A DNA stretch of 37,043 nucleotides from positions 1 through 37,043 of the forward strand of contig ONWA01000030.1 in the NCBI GenBank assembly GCA_900321425.1, given 5' to 3'. Under the pieces are notes generated by a model. The model did no database searches, was not told the DNA's origin, and saw only the letters and a list, made by a program, of their open reading frames with translations. The stretch's first letter is position 1; every line of letters begins with the position of its first letter. Source of the stretch: an uncultured Prevotellaceae bacterium (GTDB lineage Bacteria > Bacteroidota > Bacteroidia > Bacteroidales > Bacteroidaceae). A program made the translations under genes and the position numbers. Shown here piece after piece: positions 1-7,085 of the stretch.

Positions 1-632
1 ATGACAAGAGTCTTTCTTGCTTCCTTCATCTTGATGGGCGTTTTCCTGTTGCCCTACTTCGCCTATATTTTCGGGCGTGACATCCCTTTCAGTCGTACAA
101 TATTGGATATTGGAAACCTTCTGTGGCCGTTAGCAATTTTTGCCGTCTTACTTTACGAAGACAAGAAAGGCAAATTGGGAATATGGCGTAATCCGAGCCT
201 TGGAATGAACCTGAAAACGGCTATTCTATCCCTGGCTTTGGGAGTCCTCTGGCAGCTTGTTATACTTCTGCTGACCTCCTTGTTTGACGTGCCCAATACA
301 GAACCTCGGGAACCCTACACTCTGGCAACCCTTATCCTGCATATATTCTCCTTCTCCATCATAGGCCCCATTGCAGAGGAACTGTTTTTACGGAAATGGT
401 ACATATCCGTGATGGAAAGAGCCTCTTTCGGCAAGATAGCGATTGTCGTTTCCAATGCACTCATCTTTTACGCGGCGCATGTGGAGGTACAGGCGTTTGG
501 AGATTAGACACACTGATGATGGCGGTCATTCTTTGCCTGATGTATATGAGAACCAGAGACGTTCGCTATTGTGTGATTACGCATGTCACATGTAATCTTA
601 TGGGAATCATCTCAGCTTATTATTTCGTATAA
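1..632 (+). pseudogene. CPBP-family intramembrane metalloprotease, frameshifted
   Basis: The first frame (1-507) encodes a hydrophobic protein with several membrane segments and the CPBP/CAAX-protease motif EELFLR near residue 125, followed by FYAAH. It stops at TAG 505-507. The rest of the family signature, a membrane segment and the third motif HVTCN, continues in another frame up to the stop at 630-632. Read together the two frames give all three conserved motifs (EExxxR, FxxxH, HxxxN) of a type II CAAX protease-like enzyme, which in bacteria cleaves membrane proteins or confers bacteriocin self-immunity. The frame change lies near 490-510. It is either a true inactivating frameshift or a sequencing error. 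The ATG at base 1 is the window edge, so the real start may lie upstream. Confidence 0.72.
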
Positions 633-682
633 AAATTGGTTCATGAGAGATTTTATCGACATTAAAAGATTATTTAGCACAT

Positions 683-820
683 ATGACAAGTGTAATAACT
701 AAGGATGATGGCTCTTTCCCTATTGCTACCGACAAGCAAGACAGGCTACTGAAAGTGGCGAGCATAGGATATACAATACAGACCAGCATACCTGGTTGTC
801 AATATTCACGTCGGTGGTAA
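683..820 (+). pseudogene. Possible remnant of a TonB-receptor N-terminal carboxypeptidase-regulatory-like domain
   Basis: Forty-five codons from ATG 683 to TAA 818-820 translate to a peptide containing VITKDDGSFPIATDK and LLKVASIGY. This resembles the repeated beta-strand pattern of the carboxypeptidase-D regulatory-like domain at the N-terminus of SusC/TonB-dependent receptors, where a Gly-Xaa-Phe-x-Ile strand is followed by a hydrophobic strand ending in IGY. Nothing of the plug or barrel follows, so if the match is real this is a short leftover of a deleted gene. Similarity is judged by eye only. Confidence 0.4.
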
Positions 821-904
821 CTGCTGTGGGAGCCAATTTGTGATTTCATTCTTGGGGAATCGGATGATAGTTGGAAAAAAGAATTTAGCCTTAAGGAAAA
901 GTTC

Positions 905-990
905 TGTACCAAAGTTGGAAACATGTGTCCCTAAGTTTGGTACTTATGTCTCCAAGTTGGGTACATAAGTCTCCAAGTTGGAGACATAAA
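905..990. repeat. Imperfect direct repeats with a perfect 17-base palindrome
   Basis: A unit of about 20 bases, ending in GTCTCCAAGTTGG, occurs twice in succession and more degenerate copies (CCAAAGTTGGAAAC, CCTAAGTTTGG) precede it. The last copy forms a perfect palindrome at 969-985, GTCTCCAA-G-TTGGAGAC. No coding function is visible. Confidence 0.6.
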
Positions 991-1041
991 ATCCTCAGTG
1001 ATGAAAAAACAAATCGTGCTGGCAAAGTTACAAGTTTAACT

Positions 1042-1077
1042 CTAACAGGATCCACTTTTTGAAGTGGACGCTGTTAG
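1042..1077. terminator. Strong hairpin downstream of the outer-membrane barrel gene
   Basis: Arms CTAACAG (1042-1048) and CTGTTAG (1071-1077) pair, and inside them TCCACTT (1051-1057) pairs with AAGTGGA (1062-1068) around a four-base loop, with a two-base internal bulge on each side. It lies 33 bases beyond the stop of the minus-strand gene ending at 1110. There is no clear T-run on either strand, so termination is only a likely role. Confidence 0.45.
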
Positions 1078-1109
1078 GGAATTAATATCACATTCAGGAA
1101 GGGGGGACG

Positions 1110-2699
1110 TCAGAATCTATACTGCAATTTCATGTTGACCGCATGACGGTTGACTAACGCACCGCTACAGAAGGCATCAAACATATCATGCCAATCGACA
1201 CCCAGATTCCATCTGCTGCCAAATTGCTTGTTCACCGACAGGCAGCCATAGACGGGTACGCCGGTCATCTCGCGTCTGGACGATTTCTTGGTATAATACA
1301 CCACCTGAGCACCTATCTGCCACTGATGGGGAAAGAAGAGCGTTGGGGCTAATCGGAATGAGGCATAGGTTCCGCTTTTGATGGCATATAGGTTGGCGCC
1401 GCCTGTCAGACTCATCCAGTTGGTTTTCCAGTAAACCGATGCATTCAGTTCCATGAAATTCTCGCCATTTTCAATCATATAATAGCTCGCCTCCGTCTGC
1501 ACGGTCAGCTTCTGACGGCTATAGGCATACGATAACTTCGCTTGATGAATGGTGCGTTCATCCAGCTGTCCCTTGGTAATTGCCCATTGCTGATCAGAAA
1601 GAATGTCGGTTTCCATCGCGAGGATCTCATAGGCAGGATTGTAGTATTTGAGGTAATAGCCCATGAGTATCTGATGACGGCTGTCGGGGGTATAAATGAT
1701 GTTGGCATTTGCATTGACGCGGGTGTCATTGTACTGCTGTCTGTTGCCGGAGTCCATCAGTTTGTAGTTATAGAACATCACGCGATTGCCGGCAGTAAAC
1801 TTCCACTGCGGCAGGGAATAGGTGAATTGCAGATAGATATCGTGGTTAAAGGCATCCCAGCTTTTGTCCGTACCTTTTTGTCCTGTCATGAAATAGTCGC
1901 CCTCAAAACCTAGCATCATGGAAAGTCGTCTGGAAATAAAAGGCGTGTTCAGCTCAGCGTTATACATGGGCTGCTTGTAGGAAAGGAGAGGGTCGCTGGC
2001 GTAGTAATATCCGCCCACTAAAAGCAGTTCTGTGCCTTGGTCGTTGAAGGTATGGAAATATCTGGCTCTACCAAAGATCTTGCGCGACTTACCGTATGGG
2101 CGGTCAAGGTATTGTTGGGTGAAAAAGGTCAACAGCCTGTTCCGGTCATCAAACCGGTTCGTCATGTGTAGTGTCAGATACTCCTCGTCCACATCGCGGT
2201 GGCGATAGGAGAGATTGGCATAAAGGTCGGTGTGCTTGCTGCCGTATAACACATTGGTGGTGGCAATACCCTCGAATCGCTTCCCCGCTGCTCCTTGTCC
2301 TTCTACGAACCCCCGACACTCATCGGGCATCTTCATGTAAATGTCCAATACCTTATTCATACCGATGGTACCCTTCGATACACCTGTGTTGTCACAAACC
2401 TGAATACGGTCAATGTCCTTGGCTTTCATCTGACTGAGAATCAGTCTTGTGTCGGCGTTTAACGGGGCGTTGCCTATGCGGAGGTTATAGTTGGTGATGA
2501 CATCCTCATAGCCTGCAATCATCAGGCCGGGCATCATCTGCAGTACATCCATCAGCGTTTCTTCGCCCATCAGCTCCATTCGCTGCGGATAGATTACCGT
2601 CTTGTCCGCCCGCACCTCGATGACGGGCAGACTGTCTGCTGCCGACACCGTGACCAATAAAAGCAGAATGCAGATAAGGATGTCAATAGAACGAAGCAT
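1110..2699 (-). CDS. Outer-membrane beta-barrel protein with TonB-receptor-like plug
   Basis: 529 residues. A signal peptide (about residues 1-21, ending VSAA) is followed by a compact plug-like region (about 24-125) containing VLQMMPGL, LRIGNAPLNAD and the plug motif IDRIQVCDN, then a long series of amphipathic strands with alternating aromatic residues, ending in MKLQYRF with the terminal Phe typical of outer-membrane barrels. This fits the Bacteroidota outer-membrane beta-barrel (OMP_b-brl) relatives of TonB-dependent receptors. It lacks the N-terminal carboxypeptidase-like domain and is much shorter than SusC proteins. It starts 21 bases after dcuB ends on the same strand and is probably co-transcribed. 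Substrate unknown. Confidence 0.75.
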   Translation of the reverse strand: MLRSIDILICILLLLVTVSAADSLPVIEVRADKTVIYPQRMELMGEETLMDVLQMMPGLMIAGYEDVITNYNLRIGNAPLNADTRLILSQMKAKDIDRIQVCDNTGVSKGTIGMNKVLDIYMKMPDECRGFVEGQGAAGKRFEGIATTNVLYGSKHTDLYANLSYRHRDVDEEYLTLHMTNRFDDRNRLLTFFTQQYLDRPYGKSRKIFGRARYFHTFNDQGTELLLVGGYYYASDPLLSYKQPMYNAELNTPFISRRLSMMLGFEGDYFMTGQKGTDKSWDAFNHDIYLQFTYSLPQWKFTAGNRVMFYNYKLMDSGNRQQYNDTRVNANANIIYTPDSRHQILMGYYLKYYNPAYEILAMETDILSDQQWAITKGQLDERTIHQAKLSYAYSRQKLTVQTEASYYMIENGENFMELNASVYWKTNWMSLTGGANLYAIKSGTYASFRLAPTLFFPHQWQIGAQVVYYTKKSSRREMTGVPVYGCLSVNKQFGSRWNLGVDWHDMFDAFCSGALVNRHAVNMKLQYRF

Positions 2700-2720
2700 G
2701 TGTAGCCCTCTGGATTTATA

Positions 2721-4064
2721 TTAATAAAGGAACGTCACGATGAGATAGCCCACACCGATACTGACAACGGTGGTAATCCAGCCCGCCAACTGGAACGAGT
2801 GGTTCAGCACATAGCGCCCTATGCGCGTGGTGCCGGTGGTGTCGAAATTGATGGCAGCCACCTCGGTTGGATAGTTGGGGATGAAGAAATAGCCGTTGAC
2901 GGCAGGAAACATTGACACCAGGGACAGCGGCGATATGCCCAGTCCGATGCCCAGCGGGAACAGTGTGCGAACGGTGGCTGCCTGTGAGAAGAGCATGATG
3001 CTCATGATGAACAGAGCCACAGAGAAAAGGAACGGATACTGCGTCACGATGTCGGCGATATGGCTCTTAAAGAAATCGAGATTGCCGTTGAAGAACGTGT
3101 CGCCCATCCATGCGATACCGAAGATGGCTATCATGGCGCTCATGCCGGCATTGAAGATATTGCCGCTGACAGCATCCTTCACATTGGCCTTACCCACGAT
3201 GAGAATCAGCGCGGCTACAGACATCATGATGATCTCAATGGTCTCGGGCATGGAGAGCGTTGTGGTGACACCATCCACCTGGAACGATGGGCGTAACGAG
3301 GGGACGCTGCCAAAGAGCACCACGAGGAAGACGCCCAGCAGGAATGCCAGCACAGCACGCCGCTGATGAAGCGAAGAGTGGTTTGACGCTTCACTCTTTG
3401 CTCTTAACTCTTCACTCTCGAAGAGTCCCTCTCTCACGCGGCGCTGGTATTCCGGGTCGTCCTCCAACTCCTTGCCCACGCGGTTCTGAACGAAGGATGC
3501 CACCAGGATGGCAATCAGCGAGGCCGGGATGCACACCAGCAGGATGTCCTTCAGTTCAATGCCCTGTCCGCCCAGCAGGTCGGTACTGATGACAGCGGCG
3601 GTGGCTGCCGACATGGGCGAGCCGGTGATGCCCAGCGAGGCGGCTATCGTGGCCACCGACATCGGTCGTTCAGGCCGGATTTTCGAGTTTCTGGCAATTT
3701 CGGCGATAATCGGCAGCAGCGAATAGGAAGTGTGGGCAGTACCTGCAACGAGACAGAAGAGCCAAGTGACGAGCGGGCCGTAATAGGTGATGTGGGCCGG
3801 GTGTTTCCGTAGGAACCTCGCGGCCAGCCCTACGAGGTAGTCCAGACCGCCTGCAGCCTGCAGTGCTGACGTTGCCGTGATGACCGACGCGATGATCAGC
3901 ATCACGTCGATAGGTATCTTGCCGGGGTGCATTCCAAAGACAAAGACGAAGATGAACACGCCTACCATGCCGTAGATGCCCAGCGCGATGCCCCCCACTC
4001 TGGCACCGATGAAGATGAGTGCCAAGACAATTGCTAACTGCAATAATACCAGAAATGTAACCAT
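2721..4064 (-). CDS. dcuB: Anaerobic C4-dicarboxylate transporter, DcuA/DcuB family
   Basis: 447 residues, polytopic inner-membrane protein. The N-terminal half (VGGIALGIYGMVGVF, ALQAAGGLDYLVGLAARFLR, LVAGTAHTSYSLLPIIAE, GITGSPMSAATAAV) matches the Dcu family that exchanges fumarate, aspartate and succinate during anaerobic growth. The gene follows aspA on the same strand, an arrangement like aspA-dcuA of E. coli, which supports aspartate import with succinate or fumarate export. Whether it is closer to DcuA or DcuB cannot be told by eye. The cytoplasmic loop around residues 214-233 contains an odd Ser/Glu-rich stretch encoded by repetitive GAGTGAAGAG-like DNA. Confidence 0.88.
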   Translation of the reverse strand: MVTFLVLLQLAIVLALIFIGARVGGIALGIYGMVGVFIFVFVFGMHPGKIPIDVMLIIASVITATSALQAAGGLDYLVGLAARFLRKHPAHITYYGPLVTWLFCLVAGTAHTSYSLLPIIAEIARNSKIRPERPMSVATIAASLGITGSPMSAATAAVISTDLLGGQGIELKDILLVCIPASLIAILVASFVQNRVGKELEDDPEYQRRVREGLFESEELRAKSEASNHSSLHQRRAVLAFLLGVFLVVLFGSVPSLRPSFQVDGVTTTLSMPETIEIIMMSVAALILIVGKANVKDAVSGNIFNAGMSAMIAIFGIAWMGDTFFNGNLDFFKSHIADIVTQYPFLFSVALFIMSIMLFSQAATVRTLFPLGIGLGISPLSLVSMFPAVNGYFFIPNYPTEVAAINFDTTGTTRIGRYVLNHSFQLAGWITTVVSIGVGYLIVTFLY

Positions 4065-4083
4065 GGTTTCAGATCGTTTTTTG

Positions 4084-4115
4084 CAAAGATTTGAAGATGT
4101 TCCTAATGAGACAAA
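4084..4115 (-). promoter_or_regulatory. Possible internal promoter for dcuB
   Basis: On the minus strand TTTG (4112-4115) is followed after exactly 20 bases by AATCTTTG (4084-4091), one base off the Bacteroidota TAnnTTTG box. The box ends 19 bases before the dcuB ATG. The upstream element directly abuts the aspA stop codon (4116-4118). Confidence 0.5.
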
Positions 4116-5531
4116 TTATTTAGCATTATAGTCATGAGATGCTAACATATTCTTAGGGTCAAGCGCCTCGTCGAGCTTTTCCTGAGTCATGAGTCCCTTC
4201 TCGAGAACGATGTCATAGACAGAACGGTTGGTTTCGAGGGCTTCTTTGGCAACCTTGCTAGAGGTCTTGTAGCCGATGTAGGGATTGAGGGCGGTGACGA
4301 TGCCGATAGAGTTCTTCACCATCTCCATGCAACGCTCCTTATTCACGGTGATGCCCAGTATGCACTCCTCGGTAAGCGTCTGGATAGCACACTTCAGCCA
4401 TATCAGACTCTCGAACAACGATTCAGTGATGATGGGTTCCATGACATTGAGTTGCAGTTGTCCCGCTTCTGCGGCAAAACTGACAGTGGTATCGTTGCCG
4501 ATGACCTTGAAGCAAACCTGATTGACCACTTCGGGGATGACGGGGTTTACCTTCCCAGGCATGATGCTGGAGCCGGGAGCTTTCGGTGGAAGGTTGATTT
4601 CGTTCAGTCCACAGCGTGGACCGGAAGCCATCAGGCGCAGGTCGTTACAAATCTTTGAGAGTTTGACAGCCAGCCGCTTCAAGGCTGACGAATAACTGAC
4701 GTAAGCCCCAGTGTCGGGCGTAGCCTCTACCAAGTCGGCGGCCGAAACAAAAGCTTCGCCAGTGAGTTTCGAGAGGTTGGCGGCACAGAGTTTGGCAAAA
4801 CCGGGCACGGAATTCAAGCCCGTACCGATGGCAGTCCCGCCCATATTGATTTCGAGCAGCAGTTTCACGTTGCGCTCCAGATTCAGTATTTCCTCCTCCA
4901 GGTTGTTGGCATAGGCGTTGAACTCCTGTCCGCTGGTCATGGGCACGGCATCTTGTAACTGTGTGCGTCCCATCTTGATGCAGTCCTTAAACTCGTCACC
5001 CTTATAGCGGAAGGCACTGATGAGTCCGGTCAGAGCTGACACCAGTTTCTTGTTCATACGGATGAGTGCCAGACGGATAGTGGTGGGATAGACATCGTTG
5101 GTCGATTGCCCGCAGTTGCAGTGATCGTTGGGCAGGCAGTACTGGTAGTCACCTTTCTCGTGTCCCATAATCTCAAGAGCGCGGTTGGCAATGACTTCGT
5201 TGGCATTCATATTGACGCTGGTGCCAGCACCACCCTGCACCATATCAATGGGGAAATCCTCATGCCACTTGCCGTCAATGATTTCGCGGCAGGCCTGACT
5301 GATGGCTTCTGCTATCTCGTCGTTGATAACACCCAGGGTATGATTGGTTTCTACTGCTGCCAGCTTCACGTAGGCAATGGCAATGATGAAGTCGTGGTAC
5401 ATAGACATCGTCTTGCGCGAGATGTGATAGTTGTTGATGCCGCGCTGGGTTTGTACGCCATAAAGGGCATCGGCAGGGACTTTGAGTTCTCCTAAGAGGT
5501 CGGACTCTACTCGGAATGTCTTTTCTGTCAT
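4116..5531 (-). CDS. aspA: Aspartate ammonia-lyase
   Basis: 471 residues, the usual aspartase length. It catalyses the reversible deamination of L-aspartate to fumarate and ammonia in the cytoplasm. The fumarase/aspartase superfamily signature GSSIMPGKVN lies at residues 320-329, inside the flexible loop carrying the catalytic Ser. GGAGTSVNMNANEV (100-113), STNDVYPT (143-150) and TGLNSVPG (237-244) are the other conserved active-site stretches. The adjoining Dcu transporter supports aspartase rather than fumarase. A near-perfect Bacteroidota promoter lies upstream, and the following dcuB probably reads through from here. Confidence 0.95.
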   Translation of the reverse strand: MTEKTFRVESDLLGELKVPADALYGVQTQRGINNYHISRKTMSMYHDFIIAIAYVKLAAVETNHTLGVINDEIAEAISQACREIIDGKWHEDFPIDMVQGGAGTSVNMNANEVIANRALEIMGHEKGDYQYCLPNDHCNCGQSTNDVYPTTIRLALIRMNKKLVSALTGLISAFRYKGDEFKDCIKMGRTQLQDAVPMTSGQEFNAYANNLEEEILNLERNVKLLLEINMGGTAIGTGLNSVPGFAKLCAANLSKLTGEAFVSAADLVEATPDTGAYVSYSSALKRLAVKLSKICNDLRLMASGPRCGLNEINLPPKAPGSSIMPGKVNPVIPEVVNQVCFKVIGNDTTVSFAAEAGQLQLNVMEPIITESLFESLIWLKCAIQTLTEECILGITVNKERCMEMVKNSIGIVTALNPYIGYKTSSKVAKEALETNRSVYDIVLEKGLMTQEKLDEALDPKNMLASHDYNAK

Positions 5532-5578
5532 AATTGTCTATTTTTAGTTATTGGAAAAAGTATTATATTAGTTTATCG

Positions 5579-5610
5579 CAAAGATACGAAAAGACAACGA
5601 ATGTGTCAAA
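5579..5610 (-). promoter_or_regulatory. Promoter of aspA (Bacteroidota type)
   Basis: Minus strand TTTG (5607-5610), 20-base spacer, then TATCTTTG (5579-5586), a full match to the TTTG / TAnnTTTG primary sigma-factor form. It would give a 5' leader of about 40 bases before the aspA ATG at 5531. Confidence 0.75.
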
Positions 5611-5688
5611 TTTCAGAGCAGGCATTTTTGCACACTTTTCTTTTTGGTTATAGTGCTGTTGGCAGTCGCCTGTGGGGACACGACGAAA

Positions 5689-5741
5689 GGGCGTACTTTA
5701 GCAGTCTCAAAGTTATGCCAGACTCCTGCTAAAGTACTCCC
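5689..5741 (-). terminator. Hairpin terminator after fucO
   Basis: GTACTTTAGCAG (5693-5704) pairs perfectly with CTGCTAAAGTAC (5726-5737). The stem extends by GGG/CCC (5689-5691 with 5739-5741) across one mismatch. On the minus strand the stem starts 8 bases beyond the fucO stop and is followed by TTTCG, only a short T-run. Confidence 0.65.
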
Positions 5742-5748
5742 TTGATAT

Positions 5749-6903
5749 TTACAGGATCTGCTTGTAAAGGCTTACGATATCATCGCGAGTAACGGTGCGG
5801 GGATTACCTGGTGTGCAGACATCGTTAATGGCTTGGTCAGCCAGCGCATCGATATCCTTCTCAGTAATACCTAAGTCCGTCAGTCGCTTGTTCGTACCTA
5901 CCCGTGCGCTCAAGTCTTCAATAGCCTTGCAGGCAGCCTCAGCAGCCTCTTCCTTGCTCATGCCGTCTTTCCATACACCACAAGCCTTGGCGATCTCCGT
6001 ATATTTCTCCAGCGCTGCAGGCATATTGAAACGCATCACTGTGGGCAGCAACATCGCACAAGCCACTCCATGGGGCACATCAAACAGCGCTGACAGGGGA
6101 TGAGCCATACCATGATCGACACCCAAGCCTACATTCGAGAAGGCCATACCAGCCACATACTGAGCGACTGCCATACCATCGCGACCCTTCGGATTCTTGG
6201 GCTCATCGACGGCCAAGGGCAGATACTTGTAGATCATCTCGATGGCCTTGACCTCAAACATATCACTCAGTTCCCAAGCAGCCTTAGTGATCAGACCCTC
6301 GATGGCATGCGTCATCGCATCCATACCCGTAGCAGCCGTGAGCGACTTCGGCAACGAGTACATCAGTTCGGCATCGATGATGGCCACGCAAGGGATGTCA
6401 TTCGGATCCACACACACCATCTTAGCCTGTCGACTCTCGTCGATGATGACATAGTTGATGGTGGTCTCAGCAGCGGTACCTGCGGTAGTAGGCAGAGCAA
6501 TGATGGGCAGCGATTTCTTCTTTGTGTCGGCCACACCCTCGAGTGAGATGATATCTGAGAACTCGGGGTTGTTCACTACGATACCAATACCTTTGGCCGT
6601 ATCCATGCTAGAGCCGCCACCGATGGCTACGATGAAGTCGGCCTTCGCCTTCTTACAGGCCTCGATACCATTCTTCACATTCGTCACAGTGGGATTAGGC
6701 TTTACGTCGTCGAAGATCTCATAGGCGATGCCAGCCTCATCCATCACGTCGAGCACCATCTTAGCCACGCCAAACTGCATCAGTCCTTTGTCAGTGACTA
6801 CCAATGCCTTCTTGAAACCTAGTCGTTTCACTACTCCAGGAAGCTCCTTACGAGCACCTGGTCCGAAGTACGATACTTCGTTCAGAATAAATCTGTTTAC
6901 CAT
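5749..6903 (-). CDS. fucO: Lactaldehyde reductase (iron-dependent alcohol dehydrogenase)
   Basis: 384 residues, matching E. coli FucO (382). It reduces L-lactaldehyde, produced from L-fucose or L-rhamnose, to L-1,2-propanediol with NADH, regenerating NAD+ anaerobically. GGGSSMDTAKGIGI is the nucleotide-binding stretch, PTTAGTAAETTINYV is characteristic of the FucO group, and DAMTHAIEG and GVDHGMAHPLSALFDVPHG carry the iron-binding Asp and His residues. An in-frame extension to 7002 exists but crosses the promoter; MVNRFILNE at 6903 aligns with the FucO start. The gene stands alone between its own promoter and a hairpin. A fucose permease lies about 9 kb away (15801). Confidence 0.9.
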   Translation of the reverse strand: MVNRFILNEVSYFGPGARKELPGVVKRLGFKKALVVTDKGLMQFGVAKMVLDVMDEAGIAYEIFDDVKPNPTVTNVKNGIEACKKAKADFIVAIGGGSSMDTAKGIGIVVNNPEFSDIISLEGVADTKKKSLPIIALPTTAGTAAETTINYVIIDESRQAKMVCVDPNDIPCVAIIDAELMYSLPKSLTAATGMDAMTHAIEGLITKAAWELSDMFEVKAIEMIYKYLPLAVDEPKNPKGRDGMAVAQYVAGMAFSNVGLGVDHGMAHPLSALFDVPHGVACAMLLPTVMRFNMPAALEKYTEIAKACGVWKDGMSKEEAAEAACKAIEDLSARVGTNKRLTDLGITEKDIDALADQAINDVCTPGNPRTVTRDDIVSLYKQIL

Positions 6904-6947
6904 TTGTTTTAGTTTATTGATTAAAAGTCGATTGTCTTTTCGCAAGG

Positions 6948-6978
6948 CAAAGGTAGGGAATTCATCTGAATTATGCAA
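6948..6978 (-). promoter_or_regulatory. Promoter of fucO
   Basis: Minus strand TTG (6976-6978), 20 bases, then TACCTTTG (6948-6955). It leaves a leader of about 40 bases before ATG 6903 and argues against the longer reading frame that starts at 7002. Confidence 0.7.
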
Positions 6979-7040
6979 GTAAAATGATACAAAACAAATC
7001 ATTTTTAAAACAAAAACGATTCGTATTCAAAAAAAATGAT

Positions 7041-7048
7041 TACCTTTG
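7041..7048 (+). promoter_or_regulatory. -7 box for the LruC lipoprotein gene
   Basis: TACCTTTG, a perfect TAnnTTTG box, lies 37 bases before the ATG at 7086, within a very A/T-rich divergent region shared with fucO. No clear TTTG element is seen 19-21 bases upstream. Confidence 0.6.
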
Positions 7049-7085
7049 CTCCCAAATATAAACATCTTAATAATTGTAAGCCAAA

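Larger units (their letters stand above)
633..1109. other. 477-base stretch without an intact gene
   Basis: No intact gene is visible between the broken CPBP gene and the outer-membrane barrel gene. It holds a short coding remnant (683-820), a block of imperfect direct repeats built around CTCCAAGTTGG (about 905-990) and a strong hairpin (1042-1077). Together with the frameshifted gene at 1-632 this looks like decaying accessory DNA. Confidence 0.6.

Noticed and set aside
6904-7002. N-terminal extension of fucO by 33 codons
   Set aside because: It crosses the TAnnTTTG promoter and is absent from FucO proteins.
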